Of a DNA stretch of 64,000 nt, positions 44,966 through 55,737 are shown piece after piece; position 1 is the stretch's first letter; the number at the start of each line of letters is the position of its first letter. Position numbers and translations under genes: made by a program. A model generated the notes under the pieces. It had not been told where the DNA came from. It made no database searches and saw nothing but the letters and a program-made list of their open reading frames with translations. Source of the DNA: Alisma plantago-aquatica (taxonomy: Eukaryota; Streptophyta; Magnoliopsida; Alismatales; Alismataceae); contig OY856409.1 of assembly GCA_963693085.1 (NCBI GenBank), forward strand, positions 525,101,303 through 525,165,302, written 5' to 3'.

Positions 44966-45837
44966 AGTGAAGAAGCTATGGAGTTTTATGTCTTTAATGC
45001 CATGAAGGCACCTTCACAAGTGGAAGAACTATGTATTATGGACTCTATTGATTCTATTGTGGAGGAAGATTAGAATGATACTAAATTGATATTGAACTAT
45101 TATGATGATGATGAAGCTACAAATGATGACTCTAAAAATTCTAGAGTATATTCTGTTGCTCAACCAAATGCTATTAATGAAGATACTTCATTTCTTGATG
45201 ATAAAGCTGAACAAAAGATATCTGGGAGAAAGGTAGAACTCAAATCCCTTCCACTCGGGCTGAGGTATGCATTTCTTGACCCCAATTCCACTTCTCTAGT
45301 CATAATCAATGATGAGTTAACTAATGAATAAGAAAATAAATTGCTTGCTAAATTACAGTTATATAAAGATGTCATTGGTTACTCTATTGATGATTTAAAG
45401 GGCATCCAACCTTCCATTTGCATGCATAGAATAAACATGGAAGATGACGCTAAACCCACTATTGAGCCACCTAGATGTTTAAATCAAAACATGCTGGAAG
45501 TGGTTAAAAAGGAATTTTTTAAGTTGAAAGATGTGGGCATCATTTATCCTATAAGTGACATCCCTTGGGTTAGTGCCATTCATGTGGTACCTAAAAAGGG
45601 GGTGCAACTATCATTAAGGGAGATAATGATGAGTTAATACAAACACGTATAGTCACATGTTGGCATATGTGTATTGATTACCGATGTTTGAATAAAGTAA
45701 CTCACAAAGATCATTTTCCCTTGCCTTTTATCGGTTTGATGCTTGAGCGACTTGTAAACCATTCTTATTTTTGCTATTTGGACGGGTATTCTGGGTTTTT
45801 TTCAAATTCCAATCTACCCTCCCGATCAAGAGAAAAC
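44966..45837 (+). pseudogene. gypsy B reverse transcriptase, first part
   Basis: After the insert the frame gives LPLGLRYAFLD, IINDELTNE, IGYSIDDLKGIQPSICMH and IIYPISDIPWVSAIHVVPKKG. A frameshift near 45600 leads to CIDYRCLNKVTHKDHFPLPF and YCYLDGYSGFF-like text. One extra T in the run at 45797-45803 shifts the frame again. The long-TIR element cuts it after EKTT at 45842. Confidence 0.87.
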
Positions 45838-45842
45838 CACAT
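45838..45842. repeat. target site duplication CACAT, left copy
   Basis: CACAT is repeated at 46369-46373. Removing the element and one copy restores the gypsy reading from EKTT to FTCTYGTYAYRR. Confidence 0.93.
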
Positions 45843-46368
45843 TGTGACGTCCCTGGATTTTCTAAAACATAATCTGATGTGTGACATCCAAATTGAAACC
45901 CTCACCTCAGTGAGAATCTCAATTTAAACATCCCACACTAGGCTAAGAAGAAGAAAATCAAGGGAGTCAGAAGGAAACAATTAGTAGCACATGTACAGGT
46001 GGACATGTGTTCTTGAAGACCCAGGATAGTTGAGAGTTGTGTAGCAAGCTGATGTACATGTGGACCTATTGTCTTAAGATCTTGTAGTTTAGTGGTAGTA
46101 CATGTACATGTAGAAGTTTGCTGTTCAATGTGCAATATCAAATGTTGTAACAATTCATGTTGTAATTATATGTTGAATGGTGAACATGTGTTGTATGGTT
46201 TTATTATTACTCATGTGTATGTGCTATTGATTGTTTCCTTTTGACTCCCTTGATTTTATTTTTATTAGCATGGTGTGGGGTGTTTAAATTGGGATTCTCA
46301 CTGAGGTGAGGGTTTCAATTTAGACGTCACACATCAGATTGAGTTTTATAAAATTCAGGGACGTCACA
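45843..46368. mobile_element. long-TIR non-autonomous element, 526 bp, 5-bp target duplication
   Basis: The ends TGTGACGTCCCTGG and CAGGGACGTCACA are the start of imperfect inverted repeats of about 135 bp, reaching to AATCAAGGGAGTCAGAAGG on the left and its complement on the right. The middle of about 250 bp has no coding text. A 5-bp duplication and TG..CA ends are LTR-like, whereas long inverted repeats are DNA-transposon or foldback-like, so I leave it unclassified. A partial second copy lies at 58405-58777. Confidence 0.88.
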
Positions 46369-46373
46369 CACAT

Positions 46374-46519
46374 TTACATGTACCTATGGGACCTATGCTT
46401 ACCGTCGCATGCCCTTTGGTCTTTGTGACGCCCCAACCACATTTCAACGTTGCATGATGGCTATTTTTTCCGATTTTATTGAAAATATAATGGAAATATT
46501 CATGGATGATTTTAGTGTT
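46374..46519 (+). pseudogene. gypsy B reverse transcriptase, second part
   Basis: The segment reads FTCTYGTYAYRRMPFGLCDA, then TTFQRCMMAIFSDF and the active site FMDDFSV. The RTE LINE begins directly after it. Confidence 0.92.
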
Positions 46520-47780
46520 TAACAACTCTGGAGGTATCAAGCTGATGAGTCACACGATGAAGCTTTGGGAGAGGATTATTGAGCAGAGGTTAAGATCTAT
46601 AACACAGGTATCAAACAACCAATTTGGTTTCATGCCTGGAAGATCAACAACAGAGGCTATTTTTCTGATAAGGAGGCTTATGGAGAAGTATAGACAAAGC
46701 AAAAGAGATCTTCATATGGTGTTTATCGATCTAGAGAAGGCTTATGATCGAGTACCCAGAGAAGTGTTATGGATGGTTTTGAAGAAAAAGGGTGTGCCTA
46801 TCCAATACATTGACTTGATCAAAGACATGTATGATAGCTCTACTGCAAGTGTGAAGACTCCTGGAGGAGAGACACCAACTTTTCCTATTACAGTTGGGGT
46901 ACACCAAGGATCCACACTCAGCCCATATCTATTCGTTCTGGTTATGGATGAGTTAACAAAGAATGTTCAGGATGATATTCCTTGGTGTATGTTATTTGCT
47001 GATGATATTGTTTTGATTGACGAAACAAAAGATGGATTGAATGATAAAATTGAATGTTGGAGAAAGGCATTAGAATCAAATGGATTGATGATTAGCAGGA
47101 GCAAAACTGAGTATATGCATTGCAATTTCAGCCAATCTCGCAGTGTGAATGATGGAGCCAAGTTGGACGGAGTAGATATACCAAAATGTGACAAATTTCG
47201 TTACTTAGGTTCTATTATTCAAATAGACGGGGAGGTCCAAAATGATGTTTGTCACCGGATCACTGCAGGATGGTTGAAATGGAGGAGTGCAACTGGAGTT
47301 TTATGCGATCAGAAGATCCCTCTCAGGTTAAAAAGTAAGTTTTATAGAACAGCTATACGACCAGCCATGCTCTATGGGAGTGAATGTTGGGCGGTGAAGA
47401 AACAAGGTCTCAACAAGATGAACGTGGCCGAAATGCGTATGCTGAGATGGATGTGTGGGAAGACAAGAAAAGATCGTTTGAGAAATGACTATATCAGGAA
47501 TAAAGTGGGGGTGGCGAGCATTGAGGACAAGTTGCGTGAGGGCCGACTCAGATGGTACGGACATGTGCAACGCAGACCTACTAGTGCGCCTATACGAAGC
47601 AATGCTATTGAGCCAAACACTATAAATAGAAGAAGAGGAAGGCCTAAATTAACATGGGATGAGCTTATAAAGAGAGATTTTGAATCTCTACATCTCAATC
47701 AGAATATGACCCATGATAGAGCTGAATGGAAACGAAGGATCCATGTAGCCGACCCCAACATAGTTGGGATTGAGGCTTAG
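46520..47780 (+). CDS. RTE reverse transcriptase, truncated but open
   Basis: This is the best preserved coding text in the window, with no stop or frameshift across about 420 codons. It would copy the element RNA at a nick, but the N-terminal endonuclease and the start are gone. The first few codons of the open frame (46506-46519) belong to gypsy B. The lack of damage suggests this is the youngest LINE here. No promoter is apparent, so expression is unlikely. Confidence 0.85.
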
Positions 47781-47798
47781 ATGATGATGATGATGATG
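46520..47798 (+). mobile_element. RTE-clade LINE, 5' truncated, in the gypsy B active-site motif
   Basis: The reverse transcriptase frame is open for about 420 codons. It starts within the [16 protein letters not shown] motif and holds [37 protein letters not shown] and the active site FADDIVL. The C-terminal part has [24 protein letters not shown] and [12 protein letters not shown], the plant RTE set. It ends with six ATG triplets after the stop (47778-47780), the short-repeat tail usual for RTE. The endonuclease is missing. No clear target duplication is seen. Confidence 0.92.
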
Positions 47799-48560
47799 GG
47801 GATTCTTTTGATCACTGCTTGTGCAATTTAACTAAAGTCTTAGCCCGTTGCAAAAAGGTTAACCTAGTACTAAACTGGGAAAAGTGCCATTTCATGGTAC
47901 AATTCGGTGTAGTACTCGGCCATATTGTTTCTAATAAGGGTATTGAAGTTGCGAGGGCCAAAGTGGAAGCTATAGAGAAGATGTATACTCCTTATTCAGT
48001 CAAAGACATCCATAGTTTCCTTGGACATGTCGGATTTTACAGGAGATTCATCAAAGATTTCTCCAAGATTGCAAAACCATTGTGTTTCTTGTAAAAGATG
48101 CTGAGTTCATATTCAATGATGCTTGCCATGCAGCCTTCAACAAGCTAAAAGAAGCTCTTGTCTCTGTCCCAATCATATAGCCACCAGACTGGAGTGCTCC
48201 TTTTGAATTAATGTGTGATGCGAGTGACTATGCAGTAGGAGAAGTTCTTGGACAACAAAAAGTTAAAAAGCTTCATGCTATACACTATGCAAGAAAAACC
48301 TTAGGCTAGGCACAAATCAACTATACAACCACCGAGAAGGAGATGCTTGCCATAGCATACACTTTTGACAAGTTTAGATAGTATTTCGTAGAATCCAAAG
48401 TCATTGTGCATATAGATCATGCTGCAATTAAGTACTTGCTTAACAAGAAAGATGCTAAACCCTGTCTCATCCGCTGGATATTACTCCTTCAAGAATTTGA
48501 TATTGAAATCTGAGATAGAAAAGGAACAAAGAACAACGTTGCAAATCACCTATCTAGGTT
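47799..48560 (+). pseudogene. gypsy B reverse transcriptase end and RNase H
   Basis: The text resumes as GDSFDHCLCNL, continues with LNWEKCHFMV and FYRRFIKDFSKIAKPL, and shifts frame near 48085. RNase H is recognised by FELMCDASDYAVGEVLGQQ, EKEMLAIAYTFDKF and NHLSRL. Stops at 48178 (TAG, in place of the Gln in APIIQPPDW-type text), 48307 (TAG), 48380 (TAG) and 48512 (TGA). Confidence 0.9.
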
Positions 48561-49480
48561 GACTATAATTGCTAAAAGTTCATTGCCTATTGAGGACCGA
48601 TTGCCAATTGAGAAACTCTATGCCTTGTCTTCCACACAAGCACCATGGTTTGCGGATTTTGCAAATTTTCTTGCTATAGGACAACTACCTCCAGACTTGA
48701 CATACCAACAGAAAAAGAAGTTTCTTCATGTTGTAAAATTTTACTACTGGGATGATCTGTTATTTTTTAAGCAATGCGTTGATGGTCTCATAAGGAGGTG
48801 CATCCTAAATGAGGAAGTTGGTAATGTGATTTCAGATTGTCATTCTTCTCCCTATGGAGGACATTTTGGATCCCACAAAATAGAAAAAAAGATCCTACAA
48901 TCTGGCCTTTAAGGAGGTGCATCCTAAATGAGGAAGTTGGTAATGTGATTTCAGATTGTCATTCTTCTCCCTATGGAGGACATTTTGGATCCCACAAAAT
49001 AGCAAAAAAGATCCTACAATCTGGCCTTTATTGGCCAAGTCTATTCCGTGACATGCACACATTTGTCAAGGTTTGTGACATCTGCCAAAGAGGTGGGGGA
49101 ATTTCAAGGAGAGATGAAATGCCATTAAACTCAATTCTAGAGATAGAAGTTTTTGATGTGTGGGGTGTAGACTATATGGGACCTTTCTCGTCCTCATGCA
49201 ACTACAAGTTCATATTGGTGGCCTATGATTACATGTCCAAATGGGTGGAAGAAATTCCCACTCAAGCTCCAGATGCAAAGTCAGTCGTCAAACTTTTTCA
49301 AAAGATCATCTTCGCAAGATTTGGAGTTCCAAGAACAATCATTTCAGATGGTGGCAACCATTTTAAGGAGAGAAACTTCAAAAACTTGCTTGGCAAATAT
49401 GGGGTAAAGCATAAGATATCCACACCCTATCACCCTCAAACATATGTCCAAGTGGAGATCTCCAACTAAAGGCTATTCTA
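48559..49480 (+). pseudogene. gypsy B integrase, zinc-binding and core, with a tandem duplication
   Basis: The zinc-binding module reads CHSSPYGGH and CDICQR. The core keeps WGVDYMGPF, ISDGGNHF and [12 protein letters not shown], so all three catalytic acidic residues are in place, unlike gypsy A. A 119-bp tandem duplication (48792-48910, 48911-49029) repeats the zinc-binding part and shifts the frame by two. Stops follow at the end of the core. Confidence 0.9.
48792..49029 (+). repeat. 119-bp tandem duplication in integrase
   Basis: 48792-48910 and 48911-49029 are nearly identical; I see one difference (ATAGAAAAAAAG versus ATAGCAAAAAAG). Both start AAGGAGGTGCATCC. Confidence 0.95.
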
Positions 49481-50050
49481 GAAAAGACTGTCTCCAACTC
49501 AAGAAAGGATTGGGCACTTAAGTTAGAAGATGCATTATGGGCATACTGGACAACTTTCAAAACACCCATTAGAACAACTCCTTTCAAGCTAGTCTACGGG
49601 AAATCATGCCATTTACCCATAGAATTGGAGCACAAAGAATTATGGGAAATAAAGTTTCTTAATTATGATCTTAAGAAGGCTGGAGAGCAGAGATTGTTGC
49701 AGATCCAAGAGCTGGAAGAGGAACATATGGATGCGTATGAAAATGCTAAAATCTATAAAGAGAAGACAAAGAAATGGCATGATAAAAGAATCAAAGTCAA
49801 AAATTTCAAGGAAGGAGATAAAGTGCTTCTATTCAACTCTAAGCTCAAACTGTTTCCAGGAAAGCTGAGATCCAAGTGGTATGAACCATTATTAATCCAA
49901 GTGGTATGAACCATTCTTAGTCTTACATGTTTATCCCTATGGTTCCGTGGAGATGCAAGGAAAACTATCCACTTTCAAGGTCAATGGACAACGTTGCAAG
50001 CTCTACACATCTGGAGATGAAGTTGACAAGGGAGCCTCTTGCTCCCTCTA
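49481..50050 (+). pseudogene. gypsy B integrase, C-terminal part
   Basis: The frame from 49600 reads [38 protein letters not shown] and [41 protein letters not shown] is then duplicated (49870-49890 and 49896-49916), breaking the frame before the final conserved text. Confidence 0.85.
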
Positions 50051-51560
50051 AGATTCTTGATGGAAAGACCCAAGAGTCTCACTCTGGACTCTAAATGGAG
50101 GACCTCGTGGGAGTTGAACCCACATTAGGATAGATTTCCTTTCTATTATTTGAATCAAGAACATTCTCTAGTTTCTTAAACAAGCCTGTCATGGATGAAT
50201 GTAATAACCTAGACAATACTATTAGCATATCTATAACTATTGCTATACTGACGAGAAGCTGTTTTCTATAGAAACTACAGAAGACACGACATGTATTTAT
50301 TTGACATGACGTGTTGTTAGTCACAGAAACACAACAATCGAGCTAAATTTCTAGGTACACGACGTGTCATCACTTGACATGCCGTGTGTTTTCTAGGTAA
50401 CATTCTTCTGGAGCCTCACACAATGTGTATTAATTTAGGACACACCGTGTGCCTTCACACTCAATTGTGAAGTAAGTCTTTCTGGAGTCAAACACGACGT
50501 GTCATAGTTGGAACATGTCGTGTCATTATCAGCTTGCAGAATCAACATTGTTTTCTAGAATCTCACACGACATATCATAATTCACACACGCTGTGTCTAA
50601 TAGTGCAATTTTGAATCAGAGATAATGAGGATTTTATTCAGAAAACAACACAGTGTGTCCTTTCTTACAGTAGACCAAAGTAATACTCGATCTGGAAAAG
50701 AACACGACGTGTACTTCAGCAACAACAGGGAGCATAACTTATGTATAAAATAACACGATGTGCCTTAATTTAAACACATCGTGTAGTTATAAGTGAAAGA
50801 GACACAATTAGAATTTCTGGATTTGGACATGACGTGTACATAGTAGAACACGACGTGTCTTGTAACACACAAAGGAAGTTCTGCCATGAAACACAATGTG
50901 TATTACAAAAGACATGCCGTGTCTTTTGACAAGAATAAATTTTTTTAACCCTAACCGAGATGTCTCTCATACTCACACCTCTCTTTCGAGTTGTGTGAGA
51001 TCCCATAGCAGCCGTGACCTAGCAGCCGTGAGCTCTTGCTCCCTTGCTCTAGCCACCGTGTCTTCTCCAACCAAAGAAGCGTCACCATGCTCAAGCAGCA
51101 CCGCCGTGCTCAAGCGTCACCTCTGTGCTCGATCTCCAACCAAAGAAGCACCCGTGCAGCTGTGCTCTCTTCCGACAAGCTCAAGCCACTGCTTCCTCAT
51201 CCTCATCTTCAAGGTCCAACCACCGCATCCTCTCTCCCTCTCTCCAAGAAGAAACAACCTCCAGTGGTCATCTTTGCCAAGTTACCTCACTAAGCTCATC
51301 GATCCCGCTACCTCCAACAACCAGAAGTGAAGCCTCTCTCTTTTCCTTCCTCCGGTGGAATTGCTCCTTGAGAAATCATCTTCTTCCTCTCACAAAGCTC
51401 AAGCCATTGCTACCTCCACCTCTCAGCCTGCGGAACTTCTCCAGGTACACCTGTGTCATCCAACAAACACCCCATGTCCGACACTCTACAGTCAAATTTT
51501 CCTCAGTAGAACACACCATGTCTATTCTCTGACACGTCGTGTCTAAGCCTATCAGCAACT
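50051..51560 (+). repeat. gypsy B untranslated region with an ACACGACGTGT motif array
   Basis: Between 50284 and 50930 about 18 copies of ACACGACGTGT or variants (ACATGACGTGT, ACACAATGTGT, ACATGCCGTGT) occur, mostly in pairs 15-25 bases apart. Another pair lies at 51504-51542. The unit is nearly palindromic. 51000-51430 is a Ser/Pro-coding-like CT-rich stretch with no recognised domain. Confidence 0.85.
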
Positions 51561-52930
51561 ATGGCACCTGTTAAGCAAACATCTAATTGCAAGCATGGTA
51601 CTAGCTCCTCCTCCACATCGACATACATTTCCATGACCAAATTCTAGATCACTCCCGAGGAAGACCCGATGTACCCATTTCTCATAGCAAGGAGGGTTCT
51701 TCCTATGTGATTTGCTTGCAAGCAGACTCTCACCACCCTCGGCTTCAAGGATGAGGTCTTCATGCACCTGTAAGATTTGGGGCTAAGCTACATATACTGC
51801 ATGGTATCAAACACTTCCCCGTTTAGTTTATGAGTTTTTGACAACGCTCACTACAGAGAAAGACCTAAAAAAGAAGATGGAACCTTATGGCATTATCTAT
51901 TTCCACCTTTTGGGTCGTAGTTTGAAGATTACCTTCAGGCGTTTCTGTGAAGTTTTGGATTGCCACTATGAAGGGGCCATTAGTTATCTGCCAGCCACCA
52001 CCTTTAGATAGTGATGAATTCTGGTTTGAGATATCAGATGAGGAACGCCATGATGCCAAGCAAGCTAGGGAGTCTACTATTCACAACCCCATTTTACGAT
52101 ACATGCACCACCTTCTTAGTACAAGAGTCTTTGCTAAGAAAGAAACTCAAGGGTTCGTCGGAAAACTAGATCTTTTCTTTTTATGGGGAATGATGTATGA
52201 CTATCAGATAAATGTAGCTTATTATATCCTTACGTGTTTCCTAGACATTAAGAAAGTGAAGAAGAGGGAATCCAAAGACATAATGTCTGGTGGCTTGATC
52301 ACTTTGATAGAACAGAAGTTAGATGTTGATCTAATAGGTCTCGAGGCTGCACCAGGTAGAAACCTAGTAGACATTCAATGTCTACTTTCTGTAGGATTGA
52401 TCTCAAGGGTTGCCAACAGTAATACCAAATTTCAACAATTATTTGACGATGATCAATACATTGACATTCCAGATCCTGAGCATATCACATTGGAGAATAA
52501 AGATAACTGGAAAGTTATTCTGAACACTAAAGAAGAAGTTGATGTAGCTATAGCTACTGATGATATTGAGACACTCCCTACTGCTCCACCACCTCCCTCC
52601 ACAAGCACACAAACGGAGTACTCCTGGGCCATGCCTGATGTCAGACATCTATATGGCTATGTGCAGTAGTGGTTTGACCACATGGACATCTACATGGACC
52701 TGATGGGTCAACAATTTTCTACTATGAATGATATGGTTCATCACATGGATAGTTGGCATCTTTCTCAAGGCTACTACTCCATTCCACAGCAGCACCAACC
52801 TACTCCGCTGCCGTAGCCTGAGTTTGTTCCACACCTGATGCAGGTTGATATTCCAGATGACGATGATCTCGTCATCCAGTTCTTCCCCTCTGATCACATG
52901 GGCCCTGGCCCATCCCACTTATGCCCCACC
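51561..52930 (+). pseudogene. gypsy B third ORF, Athila-type
   Basis: ATG 51561 starts MAPVKQTS, compared with MARTKQ in gypsy A. The text then moves through three frames. At 51823-51990 it reads VYEFLTTLTTEKDLKKK and YFHLLGRSLKITFRRFCEV. From 51947 an open frame of 240 codons contains RYMHHLLSTRVFAKKE, KLDLFFLWGMM and SGGLITLIEQKL, a set typical of Athila ORF proteins of unknown role. TAG at 52667-52669 and one near 52816 interrupt the Pro/Asp-rich tail. No Ulp1-like text follows. Confidence 0.8.
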
Positions 52931-54073
52931 CCATGACAGGTACCCGGTTGTTTCCTTCATAGGTTTGATTGATGCATTGATGACACTGTAGATTTCAAGA
53001 TTAGGGGGATGCAACCGGCCGGTAATGTAATTTACTTTTATTGTTTTTCATGGTTTTCATGTTGTCATGTCTTTTTTGCTTTCATGTTGTCCTTTATTTT
53101 TCTTTCCTTTTGTGGGAAAATCATGTATGATGTGAGGCTATCTAGATTTGAACCATCTTGTCCTTTCACACCTTAATATGTCATTGGAAGAATTCCAAAA
53201 AGCATGCATAGATTAGTTGAAATCTTTTGGCCTTCAACACATGTTTATTTCTGCTTTATACTTGTAGCTTGAACACTCAAATTTTTTATCATTGATTGCC
53301 TAAAACATGTAATGGTTTGTTTTTGGTGAGTAAATTAACATCATTACATCATTTGGAATATAGGATACCCTTGCCAAACTCTTAGTGCATTTTTCAACCT
53401 TTCTTTCAGTGATTTTTTTTCCAAAACAAATGGATGAAATGAAATCTAGCTAATGTTGCTATTTAGTTGACTCTCCCATGTTGTGGAAAATAATTAAAAT
53501 AGTTTTTTTATCTCATTTCACCCTCATACCCCATAAAAGATGGCTAAATTGCCCACATATCATGCTAGCCTAGTGTAAGTCCAATTTGGACACAATGGTT
53601 AGGTGGTATGCTTTAAAAAGAGGGTAAAATACCCCAACCGACACTCCACGCGAGCATAAGCCTACATTAGCAGCCGAGTGCCGGAACCCATTATCCATTT
53701 ACCATATCATTTTTTGGAAAAAGGAGAGTGCAACTAATTATGTTAATGTTGGCTAAGACCATCATTTGTATCCTTCATTTCTGAGAAATAGTGTTGTGCA
53801 TCCACTAATTGTTTGACTTGGTTATCCAATTATGTTTAGTGTTGTTGAGTTGATTGATTCATTAAATTAAAACCACCCTAGCTTAACTTTAGAATCTTTT
53901 TCATCAATGTTTAAGTTGAGTTGATGGCCATGAGTATAAACCATTGATCATTGTTGGCTGGACATTGCATATCTTTCTTTCAACTAATCTATACATGAGC
54001 TTGAAAATTCTTTCATGTGCGTTTCTATGTTCTTTTTGCTTGAGGACAAGAAATACTTCAAGATTAGGGGGAT
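52931..54073 (+). other. gypsy B 3' untranslated region with two purine tracts
   Basis: TTCAAGATTAGGGGGAT occurs identically at 52994-53010 and 54057-54073. The second, after TTGAGGACAAG (54040-54050), adjoins the LTR and is the working tract. No gene lies between. Confidence 0.8.
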
Positions 54074-55737
54074 TTGTTGTGTGTGTTTTATATCAAATTT
54101 TTACATTTCTTCACACACAATTTCAGCTCATTCGGTCCCAAATTAGCCTCTATTTATATCCATTTTGCCACAATTTTTAGTCTCTTTGCTTATCACATGC
54201 ATATTGGAGATAACCTAACTCAGATCCAACCTCAATGGGACTTCTCCAAGTATTGTTGTTGATCCAAAGCAAATTTTTGAAGAAACGACAGAAGACATGG
54301 TGTGCTACTAAGAACATGACGTGTTCACTTACAGGCAATCTTTCAGGACAAAGAACACGTTGTGTGTTATTAAAAACATGATGTGTGATTCTCCAGTAGC
54401 GTCTAGTACATATAAAAAAAGGTAACACGACATGTCCTTCATCAGACACGACATGTTCTTGGTACATGAAGGCCGTCTGCACCTTTCTGTCAAAGAACAC
54501 AACGTGTGTTTATTCAAACACGCCGTGTGCCCTTCATTTGATTCACTCCCTAAAGATAGGAACACAGAGTGTCTTATTCAAACACGCTGTGTACCTCAAT
54601 GCAGTGACAACACTGAGCAAACACAAATGACATGACACATCGTGTTCAACAAAAGACATGCCGTGTCGTTGTCAGTTTCTACAAAAATAAAAAATGAATA
54701 CCTCTTGTTTTAAAAGCAAATTGGAGCCCATGAGGCAGTTAGGCTCGATCATTTTGAAGTGTTTTACTCCCAAGAGAAGTTCCATAGTCGAGGAGGGTAA
54801 TTTTGGGGTAGAAGAAGGTGGTTTCTTAGAGAAGAACCCTCATTCTACTTCATTTCTTCTCCGTTTTTCTTCTCCAAGGTACAGTAGAGCTACTCTCTTC
54901 ATTCTAGCTTTCTAGGAAGGAAGTTGGTCTGAGTTGGAGCTTTCTAGTGGTGGAACTTCGTCCTCTAGATGGAGTTCTCTCCCCTTAGCTTGCATCTATG
55001 GGTTTTCTAGCTTTTCCTTCTCTTAAGCATGCAAAACTCTGAAATTACTGTCATGTATTTGCATATCTTCACTATGGATGAGTTGAGGTCTTTTCTTGAG
55101 CATGGGAGAGTAGCTCCCATGCCATTGATCACCTAAACTCAAATTTTATGCTTATTTCTATTTAATTTGCTTTCTTCCATGGATGCCTATGGTGTTTTCT
55201 TATTTGTATGCTAGACTGGCCACCTTTTATACATGTTTTATGCTTGCCTTGTGCTTCGGGAGAATGCATTAGGAATTATGGAGTAGGATCTATGTCAATA
55301 TTCTCTTAACCACGGGAGTTTCTAGGGATTATTGAGGGTTTCAGTTGTGCTTGATACTTATCATAGATGTGGGAGCATTATGTGAAGTTGAAAACCATCT
55401 CATGGCATTGGGAAATGCATGACGATGACCACCTCCTTGCTTATTAAACTTTGATCTTATTTCTTGTGTTCATGTGATATAATGGTTATGGTAGTGAAAC
55501 CTTATGCTCAAGTTCCTAATCATTAAATCAACTTTGTTGTTTAAAACCTTTTCCTTGTTTTCCTTTTCTTAGGTCTATAAACAATTAATCCTTTGCAATC
55601 CGATTTAGATTAGTGAAAGTTAACATGTTTGCACCAAACTACCCTAGCTCCGTGTGTTTGACACTCGACTACATTGATTTCTGTATACTTGCGGGTAATT
55701 AGTGAGTTGAAATCTTTCCCTTTTCAAAACATCATCA
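54074..55737 (+). repeat. gypsy B 3' LTR, full length
   Basis: It starts TGTTGTGTGTG directly after the purine tract and ends AAAACATCATCA, about 1664 bp. The left part (54289-54668) holds about 11 copies of the ACACGACGTGT motif; the right part aligns with 40430-41364. Confidence 0.9.
54289..54668 (+). promoter_or_regulatory. ACACGACGTGT motif array inside the gypsy B LTR
   Basis: Facing or repeated pairs such as ACACGACATGT...ACACGACATGT (54425-54454) and ACACAACGTGT...ACACGCCGTGT (54497-54529) recur about every 60 bp. The ACGTGTC form matches the plant ABA-response core ACGTGKC; a regulatory role is inferred. Confidence 0.6.

Larger units (their letters stand above)
40430..55737 (+). mobile_element. 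Athila-type Ty3/gypsy element 'gypsy B', 5' truncated
   Basis: A partial 5' LTR, tRNA-Asp primer site, gag, protease, reverse transcriptase, RNase H, integrase, motif-rich region, Athila-type third ORF, purine tract and a full 3' LTR lie in order. It is broken by unrelated DNA (43758-44965), a long-TIR element (45843-46368) and an RTE LINE (46520-47798). It belongs to the same broad group as gypsy A but is a different family, by its LTR text and motif set. Confidence 0.92.

Noticed and set aside
50090..50130. Possible tRNA gene on the minus strand (GTGGGTTCAACTCCCAC resembles a T arm)
   Set aside because: No D arm or anticodon arm at the right distance and no matching acceptor stem; it lies in decayed gypsy text.
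50284..50930. CRISPR-like array
   Set aside because: Repeats are 11 nt, palindromic and irregularly spaced in plant retroelement DNA; no cas genes.
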